Below, piece after piece: positions 7,110-13,243 of a stretch of DNA of 13,243 bases; position 1 is the stretch's first letter; the number at the start of each line of letters is the position of its first letter. The stretch is from Clostridia bacterium (GTDB taxonomy: Bacteria > CBDUZB01 > JAGLHV01), in assembly GCA_030595925.1 (NCBI GenBank), contig JAUVLC010000070.1, positions 1-13,243 on the forward strand, read 5' to 3'. The position numbers and the translations under genes are program-made. The notes under the pieces are model-generated. The model was given only the letters and a program-made list of their open reading frames with translations. It had not been told where the DNA came from and ran no database searches.

Positions 7110-7361
7110 TTAATTATTTTTAATTATTTTTTCAACTTCTTCTTTTGCTTCTTTCAATCCAACATTCTTTATTTCACGATATAATTTAATTGCTTCTATC
7201 ATATAGCCTTCATTCACCAGTTTTTTTACATCATTTAGAGTTCCTGTTCCTTTTTTGGGATAAAGCCCAATTTTTCTTAATTTGCTTATTTTGTTTTGTG
7301 CAATAATAAAGGCACTGACTAATACAAAAATTATTACTATGACTATGTATAATAATGTCAT
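7110..7361 (-). CDS. Small membrane-anchored protein with L7/L12 C-terminal-like domain
   Basis: 83 residues. Residues 3-21 are one membrane helix. Residues about 43-80 (DVKKLVNEGYMIEAIKLYRE, then GLKEAKEEVEKI) match the fold-defining pattern of the ribosomal L7/L12 C-terminal domain (AIK-x-x-R-E-x-T-x-x-G-L-K-E-A-K), the part that contacts translation factors. Short membrane proteins with this tail occur in many bacteria and their function is not known to me. GGAGGAGG lies five bases before the ATG, inside a 38-codon ORF whose TGA overlaps the ATG (ATGA), so translation may be coupled. It is not a ribosomal protein: it is too short and membrane anchored. Confidence 0.7.
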   Translation of the reverse strand: MTLLYIVIVIIFVLVSAFIIAQNKISKLRKIGLYPKKGTGTLNDVKKLVNEGYMIEAIKLYREIKNVGLKEAKEEVEKIIKNN

Positions 7362-7474
7362 TTGCCTCCTCCATAATTTAATTTTTCCAACTCTTTAATC
7401 ATTTGCCTCATTATAAAAGATTTTTCTGCTCTTCCAGAACCGGTTATTATAATAATTATTTCATTTTTATCCAT
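7358..7474 (-). pseudogene. 38-codon remnant of an AAA-type (AAA_14-like) ATPase with broken P-loop
   Basis: Minus-strand frame from ATG at 7474 to TGA at 7358. It reads MDKNEIIIIITGSGRAEKSF and continues IMRQMIKELEKLNYGGGK. The N-terminus resembles AAA_14/DUF4143 ATPases, which start with a hydrophobic strand, TG-x-R-R-x-GKS and then L-x-x-Q-x-I-x-E-L. Here the Walker A GKS is EKS, one base change from GGA to GAA, and the rest of the protein is missing. Its upstream 80 bases copy the leader of the AlbA_2-HATPase gene. It ends in ATGA over the next start, so it may survive as a leader ORF rather than be pure debris. Family assignment is inference from a short stretch. Confidence 0.4.
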
Positions 7475-7549
7475 TTTGTCAACTATATTAGGTAAAATTT
7501 ATAAATTTTGCCTAATATGCTCTGTTAAATATAACAATATTATAAAAAA
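7466..7549 (-). repeat. Duplicated leader, copy 1
   Basis: About 73 of 84 bases match 8931-9014 in direct orientation. The repeat covers the start codon and first codons (ATGGATAAAAA), a palindrome and about 45 AT-rich upstream bases. Copy 1 lies before the broken P-loop ORF; its Shine-Dalgarno position has AGTT where copy 2 has AAGG. Confidence 0.85.
7485..7518. promoter_or_regulatory. 34-bp near-perfect palindrome, probable operator
   Basis: The core AAAATTTATAAATTTT (7494-7509) is a perfect palindrome. It extends outwards through one mismatched pair to ATATTAGG on the left and CCTAATAT on the right. It lies 10 bases upstream of the ATG of the broken P-loop ORF. A dimeric regulator could bind here; the winged-helix protein encoded at 7557-8939 is the obvious candidate. 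Confidence 0.55.
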
Positions 7550-7556
7550 CATATTT

Positions 7557-8939
7557 TTATAACACCTTCCAATATCCACCTTTATCAGAGCCTACCCTTT
7601 TAAGTAATCCTTTTTGTTTTAGTTTAGCAATATTCTTATCAATGGCTGTCGTACTAATACCAATCTTATCCGACAATTCTCTTTTGGAAATATAGGGATT
7701 TATTTTTACCAAATCTAATATTTTCTTTTGACTTTCTACCAACCCATCTACCAACCCATCTACCAACCTTTTCTGACGACCTGTTCTGACTTTTTCTTCC
7801 TTCACCTCTGCCATCTTCAAATATTCTCTGCTTTGTTTAAAAACAATATAAAAATGGGTATCCGTGTATTCTATTTTTGGGTAAGGACAATTATCTCTTT
7901 CACAAATATCCTTCATTCTCTTCATACCCAACCCAATTTTTTCGCCAAAATGAATACGCAAAAATAAATCTGCAATAAGATGATTTCTTCTAAAAATAGT
8001 TTTACCTAAAATAAACTTCTTTGGCTTAACCCAAATGTTCTCAAGCTGAATTTTGTCAGGAAAAAATTTTAATATATTATTATGCCCATGCTCAAAATAA
8101 TCTTTGTGCATCACAGAGTTTATAACTGCTTCCCTCATTGCCTCGAAAGAGTATTCATAAATATTTTCTCGCTGAGGCTTACCTGTAATTTTATAGGCTA
8201 CCTTTGCATATAATTTTACAAAATCCATAACCTGCTCAACAACTTCAAATAGCCCACCTGTTATTTCTTTCCTATCAATTATATCTACGCCTTCTTTGTC
8301 TTTGAAAAGGACTACAGTAAAGACTGACCAGGGAATTAACTTCTGCGGATCCTTAGCAAAGAATAGAATTCCGGCATTGCTAAAATAAATTCTTCTTCCC
8401 TGAGTTTCTACCACTCCTAAATTGAAAAGAATTCTTTCGGTGGATAAAGTCTTAGAAAGACCGGCAAATTCTAAAAATTTATTTAATCCCTCTCTATTAA
8501 AGTCTTTTGGATATTTAAATTTTGTATTTATTAGCTCATCAAATCTCACCTTTCCTTCTGATTTAAAGAACTCTAAAATTTCGCTTCTGGTCATCTTTTG
8601 AGAATTTGAGCCGATTCTTTTATGAAATCCGGACGAACACCTATAAGGCTTATCTTTTCCTTCTTTTACTTTTATAATTAAAATATTTTCTAACGACTCA
8701 ATGCTAACTTTTATAGTCGGGTCACAATTTCTAACAATATTTTGAACATCAGATTTTAATCTATTCGTTATCCTTAACCCTTTAATTTTACCCTCATCGG
8801 TCACTCCTAAAAATAATTTTCCTCCGGAAGAATTAGCAAAAGCAACAAACTCTTTTTCGATACCTGACAAGCTTTCTTTAAATTCTATGAAATATCCTTC
8901 GCCCTCTTTTAGAATTAGAGCAAGCTCTTTTTTATCCAT
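7557..8939 (-). CDS. AlbA_2 - HATPase_c_4 - winged helix protein (COG2865 type)
   Basis: 460 residues from the ATG at 8939. An in-frame TTG at 8960 would add seven codons, but AAGG lies 8 bases before the ATG and the duplicated leader keeps this ATG. Residues 8-125 are AlbA_2 (FIEFKES 17-23, FANSSGGKLFLGVTDEG 34-50). Residues about 265-345 are a GHKL-type ATP-binding region (EAMREAVINSVMHKDY 266-281, LENIWV, GLGMKRM 337-343). Residues 405-460 are a winged helix (ISKRELSDKIGISTTAIDKN 417-436). Such proteins are annotated as putative transcriptional regulators and recur near defence genes; their activity is poorly known. A LVDGLVDGLV repeat links the last two domains. A palindrome just upstream suggests self-regulation. 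KAP is the next gene upstream. Confidence 0.85.
   Translation of the reverse strand: MDKKELALILKEGEGYFIEFKESLSGIEKEFVAFANSSGGKLFLGVTDEGKIKGLRITNRLKSDVQNIVRNCDPTIKVSIESLENILIIKVKEGKDKPYRCSSGFHKRIGSNSQKMTRSEILEFFKSEGKVRFDELINTKFKYPKDFNREGLNKFLEFAGLSKTLSTERILFNLGVVETQGRRIYFSNAGILFFAKDPQKLIPWSVFTVVLFKDKEGVDIIDRKEITGGLFEVVEQVMDFVKLYAKVAYKITGKPQRENIYEYSFEAMREAVINSVMHKDYFEHGHNNILKFFPDKIQLENIWVKPKKFILGKTIFRRNHLIADLFLRIHFGEKIGLGMKRMKDICERDNCPYPKIEYTDTHFYIVFKQSREYLKMAEVKEEKVRTGRQKRLVDGLVDGLVESQKKILDLVKINPYISKRELSDKIGISTTAIDKNIAKLKQKGLLKRVGSDKGGYWKVL
7736..7767. repeat. 12-bp in-frame tandem repeat in the AlbA_2-HATPase gene
   Basis: CTACCAACCCAT occurs twice and then for 8 more bases. It encodes LVDG-LVDG-LV between the ATP-binding and winged-helix domains. 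The unit length keeps frame, so copy number can change without breaking the gene and would alter linker length. Confidence 0.85.
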
Positions 8940-9014
8940 TTTATCAACCTTATTCGTCAAAATTTATAAATTTTGCCTAATATACTCTGTTATATATACT
9001 AATATCATAAAAAA
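8931..9014 (-). repeat. Duplicated leader, copy 2
   Basis: Direct repeat of 7466-7549. It forms the start region of the AlbA_2-HATPase gene and fills most of the gap after the KAP stop. It probably holds that gene's promoter, but no convincing -35/-10 pair stands out in the AT-rich run. Confidence 0.85.
8959..8974. promoter_or_regulatory. 16-bp perfect palindrome, probable operator
   Basis: AAAATTTATAAATTTT is identical to the core of copy 1, but the outer left arm has drifted (TATTCGTC instead of TATTAGGT). It lies 19 bases before the chosen ATG. Preservation of the core in both leader copies, while flanks vary, favours a binding site. Confidence 0.5.
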
Positions 9015-9093
9015 TATTCTCTATCAATGTAAACTTGAAATTATAATCGGTTTTTATAAAAAATTTTCGAATATCAAACATGTTATATCAATT

Positions 9094-11823
9094 TTACTGT
9101 TTTTTTCCATCTTTGTTTTTTTTGTCCTCACATTGTTTTAAAAAAATTTCTATCACTATTTTTTCTTCACTTGACAAAGAATTATCCTCCTTGAACTTTT
9201 CTGCTAATTTTTGGAATTCTGCAAGATTGTAAATTAGATTAAGTTCTTCGGATTTAAAAATAAAACCCAATGAAGAGTTTTTCTTTGTATAGTAACTAAT
9301 AAATTTAATAAACTTTTTGGCATCATCTTTAATAAGTGAAAAAACATAATTATTTACAGTTTCATTATTATCTCCTGTAAACATCTTCCAATTAGTTGCC
9401 CACTGGTATAAGACAAAAACCCAATCTCTTTCTTCTGGTAATTCCTCAAAAATATCCTTTTTCCCATCAACAAAATATTTTTTTAATCGGTTTGCCACGA
9501 TATCTTGCATCTGTCTAATTTCTACTGAACTATAAGTCTTTTCCGTTTTACAAGAATATACAATATCAACAGCGAAAGGGAAATCTGAAATATTGGTAAT
9601 AACTTCTTTTAATATAGCCTGCCTTTCATTCTTGTCTGTTTTCTTATTAATTAGATGTAATAGAAAACTTTCACTTCTATCACCTCCATCGCTTAAGGAA
9701 CCCCCTATACCCTTTCTATGAAATTTATCAACATTCTTATAAATAACCCTTACTATATCGGGAACTATCTCTTCCTGTATTTTATCCATAGACAATATAA
9801 GTTTATTAAAAAAATCCGGTAATTTTTCTTTGTTTTTCATATAAAAAATACTTTTCTCAATAATATTTTCCCTCTCAGTTTTTTCTGCTGAATGCCACAA
9901 TTTTAGAGTTGTTTTCATATATTCATCAGATATTTCTAATGAAGGCACTTTCAACATAAAGTAATTTCTGAAATATTTAGGATTCGTAATTCGTTGTTTT
10001 AGGATGTCATTTCCATAGGTCGCTCTATATTCACGAAAAGCATTTCCCACTTCAACAAAGAAGATGGTCTTCAATAATTCTTCTAAAATTTTTTCTTCTT
10101 TTTCATTTTTAACTATATCTTCGATATGTGTCTTAATCTCTGAATATCTTTCTTCATCTGTGAGAGAAATAAGAGGAGACACAAAATAATCCGAATTACT
10201 CCCGTCCAAATGAATATAAAACCAAGGCTTTTGCCAAATATCGTTATAAACATTTGGATAAAAATTTCTAATTACCTCTAAAATAAAGAAATCGCTTAAA
10301 TTCACCTCACTTTTGATTGGCGAAAGTGTTGAATATATACCATTTAAAAACCTTTTCACCTGACGCAAAGTCTTAAATAATTTACCGATTTGCGTTTGGT
10401 AAATAGAATTAAACTCCTTATAAAATCTTTCTTTATCTTCTTGACTAATCCCAATTACATCAAAAAAATTATTTTTAGATGTTTTCCAAAATCCTACAAC
10501 TTTAGTTTTTTTCTTTTTATCGGTTATAAAATCAAAATCTTTTTCTGTAATACCGACCTTAAACTTAAGAACTTTTTCCTTTGGATCAACAAATATATCC
10601 ATCCAATTCTCATTTGAATATTTCAGAATAATATCTGTAAATGATTTTCGGTAAATACTACCGTCGAGATGAATATCCAAAAACTGAACAAGAGCTCTTT
10701 GTTCAACTGCCGGTAACGAAATAGGTTTCTGTACAATTTTTTCTAAGAATTCCGAGGCAACATTTAACAAATTCTGAATTATAACGGGATCAAAACTTAA
10801 AATAAAAATTGTATTTTTAAATTTTACATTAAGACGGATAAGTTTAAAAACAAGTAAAATTTCTTTTGCCTGAAGTCTATCAATATCATCAATAAAGATA
10901 ATAATTTTCTTTTCTGTCTGATCTATATATGATTGAATTCTTTGTTGGGTTTCCTCTATAGACTCCTCCATATGAGAAAAGTCCATTTTTATTCCTGCTT
11001 GGGACACCCCCAAAGAAATTAGATTATGATACTTTGTAAAAGTTTCTTCAAGATTGGGAAAGATAAATTTTTTACTAAGAGTTTGTTCAATCTGTTTATA
11101 AAAAGCAGTTAAAACTGCTTTTTCATTTCCAAAATACCACGGATTAAAATTTACAACTAAAAAATCATCCTTCTCTTCAATCTTATCCCTCAATAAGTTG
11201 AGGACCGATGTTTTACCCTCACCCCATTTCCCATTTAATCCAAAGACAAAAGAATCCTCAAATTCCAACTTTATAATGTTCTGATATAAATTTTCAATAA
11301 AATCTTCTCTTCCCAATAAATCCTGCTCAGTAGACTTGATAGGTTCATCAATCAGTGAATAATTATCTACAGGGGTAACCTCTGGGGTTCTTTCTTTTTT
11401 CTTACAAACTAAAATAAAAACACCCCCGAAAAGTATTGATATAATATTAATCCCGGCAAATATATTAAATTTTGAGGATGAATCAGGAATATACTTTTTT
11501 TGAAATATAAAAATTAATAAAGCAGAAAAAACAATAAAGAAAATTATAACAAAGGGATAAATACAGGGTGGTTTTTTTAATTCATAGGTATTTTTACATC
11601 TTTGCCACAAATCTTGTGCCTCTCCCCATGAATATATGATAAAAATGAATACAAGGGCTGTTACTGCAATAAAAGGTCCCCAGATGTCTATATTTAAAAA
11701 TTTTTTTATACATTCCAGATTTATTAAAACAGGAAACAACAAAAACACAAAAAATATTGACATCAATCCCACAACACAAAAATTCCGAATGTTTTTTAAA
11801 ATATAATCTATAAATTTCTTCAT
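9094..11823 (-). CDS. Membrane-anchored KAP family P-loop NTPase
   Basis: 909 residues. Four hydrophobic helices open the protein (about 15-35, 48-65, 89-108, 120-140), followed by the KAP NTPase (PF07693). Walker A is GKWGEGKTS (198-206) with the typical tryptophan; FNPWYF (226-231) follows; Walker B is IIFIDDIDR (308-316), then ILSFDPVIIQ (341-350). Further on, TLRQVKRFLN matches the family's RDVKRFxN element before an F-I-L-E-x-I-R helix. The C-terminal 350 residues are helical and unrecognised. KAP NTPases sit at the membrane; one known member, PifA of plasmid F, excludes phage T7. The target here is unknown. The ribosome binding site is weak (GATAATTAAAA). The next gene downstream is the AlbA_2-HATPase protein, which has its own leader. 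Confidence 0.88.
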   Translation of the reverse strand: MKKFIDYILKNIRNFCVVGLMSIFFVFLLFPVLINLECIKKFLNIDIWGPFIAVTALVFIFIIYSWGEAQDLWQRCKNTYELKKPPCIYPFVIIFFIVFSALLIFIFQKKYIPDSSSKFNIFAGINIISILFGGVFILVCKKKERTPEVTPVDNYSLIDEPIKSTEQDLLGREDFIENLYQNIIKLEFEDSFVFGLNGKWGEGKTSVLNLLRDKIEEKDDFLVVNFNPWYFGNEKAVLTAFYKQIEQTLSKKFIFPNLEETFTKYHNLISLGVSQAGIKMDFSHMEESIEETQQRIQSYIDQTEKKIIIFIDDIDRLQAKEILLVFKLIRLNVKFKNTIFILSFDPVIIQNLLNVASEFLEKIVQKPISLPAVEQRALVQFLDIHLDGSIYRKSFTDIILKYSNENWMDIFVDPKEKVLKFKVGITEKDFDFITDKKKKTKVVGFWKTSKNNFFDVIGISQEDKERFYKEFNSIYQTQIGKLFKTLRQVKRFLNGIYSTLSPIKSEVNLSDFFILEVIRNFYPNVYNDIWQKPWFYIHLDGSNSDYFVSPLISLTDEERYSEIKTHIEDIVKNEKEEKILEELLKTIFFVEVGNAFREYRATYGNDILKQRITNPKYFRNYFMLKVPSLEISDEYMKTTLKLWHSAEKTERENIIEKSIFYMKNKEKLPDFFNKLILSMDKIQEEIVPDIVRVIYKNVDKFHRKGIGGSLSDGGDRSESFLLHLINKKTDKNERQAILKEVITNISDFPFAVDIVYSCKTEKTYSSVEIRQMQDIVANRLKKYFVDGKKDIFEELPEERDWVFVLYQWATNWKMFTGDNNETVNNYVFSLIKDDAKKFIKFISYYTKKNSSLGFIFKSEELNLIYNLAEFQKLAEKFKEDNSLSSEEKIVIEIFLKQCEDKKNKDGKKQ

Positions 11824-11903
11824 TTTTAATTATCTATTCAATTATTTTTTTATCTTCTTTGTCTGATTTTTTTTATTTTTAAATTTTATCATCAAATATT
11901 TAG

Positions 11904-12380
11904 CTATTTCTCATCTAATCCAAATCTTAATTCCAATTGTGGATTTTGAGACTTTGCTTCCGCTAATATCTTTTGCACCAAAGAAATCGCATCGGAGAAA
12001 CATTTATCTGCTTCAGATTTCGATAAAAGCACCCCCGCCTCATAAGTCATTCTATTGCGTTTTCTACGCATTGTTTCAAACCGCTCTGTTAGATTCTTAT
12101 ATTTGCTTCCTAAAACAACACTGGTTATTTCTACTACAGTTTTATGTTGTGCTCCATCATCCGGTCTATAGCCCTTTAACAGAAGCAATGCCCGTCTTGC
12201 CCTTTAACATCGCCATATAAGCTAACAAATAAGCCGCTCTCTGGGCAGTGTGGATATCTTTTTGGCTTCCTCAAGGTCAAATACCGCCTGTCTTAACAAA
12301 GCTTCTACCTGAATAATACCTGCTTTTTGTTTTTTTACTTTACCTTCTTTCTCCAGTTTTTTAATAAGCTTATTTATCAT
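11904..12380 (-). pseudogene. HEPN domain protein with two compensating frameshifts
   Basis: The true start is the ATG at 12380, which overlaps the upstream nucleotidyltransferase stop by 11 bases, with AAGGGA about 7 bases before it. The first part reads MINKLIKKLEKEGKVKKQKA to TLPRE. Frame is lost near 12235-12240 (one base missing), AAYLLAYMAML follows in another frame, and frame returns near 12203-12205 (one base extra in AAAGGG), continuing RARRALLLLKGYRPDDGAQH to the stop. Undoing the two indels gives a seamless 158-residue HEPN protein with KGYRPDDGAQHKT and MRRKRNRMTYE, typical of HEPN partners of MNT genes. Uncorrected, in-frame TAG and TAA truncate it after about 52 codons. Either a real pseudogene or assembly errors. 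Confidence 0.8.
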
Positions 12381-12936
12381 TCAATTTCCCTTTTAAAATT
12401 ATTATTTTATCTTTAAGAATTATGTTTAAAAATCCACCTTCTTTTTTTCTTTCTTTATTAAATTCTTTTTTTGTATAAAAAGTAAAATTAATTTCTCTGT
12501 TTAATCTTGATTCTAAAATACGAATCCGGCTAATAAATTTATCCTGAGGAAATTTGCCCACTAAAACTAAGTCCACATCGGACATCCTCTTTTCTTTATC
12601 TTTTGCATATGAACCATAAATAAAAGCAAAGGATATCCCTTTATATTGAGAAACTAAATCTTTCAAGCTCCCCTGGATACCTTCTGTTTTAAAAATAATC
12701 TTTTTTAGTTCTTTATACAGACAATAAGCTTTATTGGGAGAATAAAATTTTATTCTTCCTTTTGAAAAGGAATTATATATGCCTTCTTCTTCCAATTTCC
12801 TGAGTTCTCTGGAAAGATTCCCGGCATCTTCATCAATAAGACCAGCTAATTCTCTGACATAATAATTTTCATCGGGATGGGTAAAGGAATAGGTTAATAA
12901 TTTTTTTCTTAATTTTGTTTTAAATAACAAAGACAT
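12370..12936 (-). CDS. Winged helix - nucleotidyltransferase protein (MNT of an HEPN/MNT pair)
   Basis: 188 residues. Residues about 8-75 are a winged helix (YYVRELAGLIDEDAGNLSRE, 25-44), of the ArsR-like type often fused to minimal nucleotidyltransferases. Residues 100-185 are the transferase: GSYAKDKEKRMSDVDLVLVG (108-127) fits G-S-x10-D-x-D exactly. REINFTFYTKKEF follows, as is usual in this subfamily. By analogy with MntA it would modify and restrain the HEPN protein encoded next, and the winged helix probably binds the large palindrome at 12952-12999 to control the operon. AGAGG lies 11 bases before the ATG, a rather long spacing. Overlap with the HEPN start suggests coupling. Confidence 0.85.
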   Translation of the reverse strand: MSLLFKTKLRKKLLTYSFTHPDENYYVRELAGLIDEDAGNLSRELRKLEEEGIYNSFSKGRIKFYSPNKAYCLYKELKKIIFKTEGIQGSLKDLVSQYKGISFAFIYGSYAKDKEKRMSDVDLVLVGKFPQDKFISRIRILESRLNREINFTFYTKKEFNKERKKEGGFLNIILKDKIIILKGKLNDK

Positions 12937-12951
12937 CTTTTAAAAAACCTC

Positions 12952-12999
12952 TTTTTGTTGTATAATTTACATCAAACAATGTAAATTATACAACAAAAA
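12952..12999. promoter_or_regulatory. 48-bp palindrome (21-bp perfect arms), probable operator
   Basis: The left arm (12952-12972, core TTGTATAATTTACAT) is the exact complement of the right arm (12979-12999), separated by CAAACA. It lies 16 bases upstream of the winged-helix nucleotidyltransferase gene and covers its likely -10 box and transcription start. That placement is typical of an autorepressor operator. It could also form a hairpin in the 5' leader. Confidence 0.75.
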
Positions 13000-13013
13000 A
13001 CATATTAATTCAA
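12985..13013 (-). promoter_or_regulatory. Promoter of the nucleotidyltransferase-HEPN operon
   Basis: On the minus strand TTGAAT (13013-13008) and a perfect TATAAT (12990-12985) are 17 bases apart. The -10 box lies inside one arm of the 48-bp palindrome, so repressor binding would block polymerase. Confidence 0.55.
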
Positions 13014-13109
13014 CTCATATTTTTTATTATATTAAAGAAGCTTTCGAATATTAACCAAGTCAAGTTTGTTCTTTATTCCGTCAAAAACCGGTCGTTGTCT
13101 CTAATGAAC

Positions 13110-13135
13110 TACCCTGTGGCAGAGACCACAGGGTA
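13110..13135. repeat. Right-end hairpin of an IS200/IS605-type element
   Basis: TACCCTGTGG pairs perfectly with CCACAGGGTA around the loop CAGAGA. It lies 8 bases beyond the stop of the transposase fragment. IS200/IS605 elements carry such subterminal hairpins, which TnpA recognises as single-stranded DNA, with cleavage a few bases further out (here probably within 13090-13108). A terminator role is less likely, as no T run follows on the minus strand. Confidence 0.65.
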
Positions 13136-13143
13136 TCAACAAC

Positions 13144-13243
13144 CTAAAATAATCGTAATTGCACTGCTTCTGGCTTATACCCTTGACCCTTAATATATTT
13201 TTCAACCACTATCCAATTCCCTCTTTCTCCTACTGTCCCTACA
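13144..13243 (-). CDS. tnpA: IS200/IS605 family TnpA transposase, C-terminal end (5' end outside window)
   Basis: Thirty-two codons are visible before TAG, running into the window edge. The residues VGTVGERGNW, VVEKYIKGQG and VQLRLF fit the C-terminal tail of Y1 HUH transposases, which typically have a YFVSTVG strand followed by a V-x-x-Y-I-x-x-Q helix. Position next to a strong hairpin supports the call. Such enzymes move the element as single-stranded DNA. The catalytic HUH and Tyr residues lie outside the window, so activity cannot be judged. It would be transcribed towards the nucleotidyltransferase-HEPN operon. Confidence 0.6.
   Translation of the reverse strand, partial: VGTVGERGNWIVVEKYIKGQGYKPEAVQLRLF

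Noticed and set aside
8937-8960. TTG at 8960 as start of the AlbA_2-HATPase gene
   Set aside because: The ATG at 8939 has AAGG at good spacing and is conserved in the duplicated leader; the TTG lies inside the palindrome.
11594-11779. Minus-strand ORF of 61 codons inside the KAP gene
   Set aside because: It is fully contained in the N-terminal membrane region of the KAP NTPase in another frame and lacks any domain or ribosome binding site.
11904-12188. HEPN fragment as a complete 94-residue gene starting at TTG 12188
   Set aside because: The family needs an N-terminal half, which is present in other frames up to 12380; 12188 is merely where frame is regained after an indel.

Overview
The window is AT-rich bacterial DNA with every supported gene on the minus strand, so it reads right to left. 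TGA, TAG and TAA all act as stops and most starts have Shine-Dalgarno-like leaders, which fits the standard bacterial code. No marker gene fixes the taxon. The DUF2723/GT-C-like membrane proteins, nucleotidyltransferase/HEPN modules, REP-like hairpins and DUF559 cassette would suit an uncultivated Gram-negative or candidate-phylum genome, but that is a guess.

Layout by position. 1-2799 is a glycan operon: a membrane protein leaving the window, a family 2 glycosyltransferase and a 525-residue GT-C-like membrane protein, all overlapping and apparently translationally coupled. 2822-3465 is a small mobile-looking block: a DUF559 (Vsr-like) nuclease gene lying exactly between perfect 31-bp inverted repeats, plus tandem partial copies on one side. 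3565-3790 is a decayed remnant of the C-terminal domain of a Y1 (IS200-like/REP-associated) transposase. 3870-12936 is an accessory island: an AlbA_2 (Schlafen-type) protein, a class II Fic protein, a pair of REP-like hairpins, a MntA/HepT toxin-antitoxin pair, a small membrane protein with an L7/L12-like tail, a 38-codon broken P-loop ORF, an AlbA_2-HATPase-winged-helix regulator-like protein, a large membrane KAP-family P-loop NTPase, and a second nucleotidyltransferase/HEPN pair whose HEPN gene carries two compensating frameshifts. 13110-13243 is the right end of an IS200/IS605-type element: the tnpA 3' end and its hairpin.

How they work together. The island combines families seen repeatedly in toxin-antitoxin and anti-phage contexts (HEPN-MNT twice, Fic, AlbA_2 twice, KAP), bracketed by traces of single-strand transposition. 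The clearest regulatory structures are a 48-bp near-perfect palindrome overlapping a TATAAT box in front of the HTH-nucleotidyltransferase gene, and an 84-bp leader with a 16-bp palindrome that occurs twice, before the AlbA_2-HATPase gene and before the broken P-loop ORF. The most unusual items are the inverted-repeat-bounded DUF559 unit, the duplicated leader, and the compensating indels in the HEPN gene.
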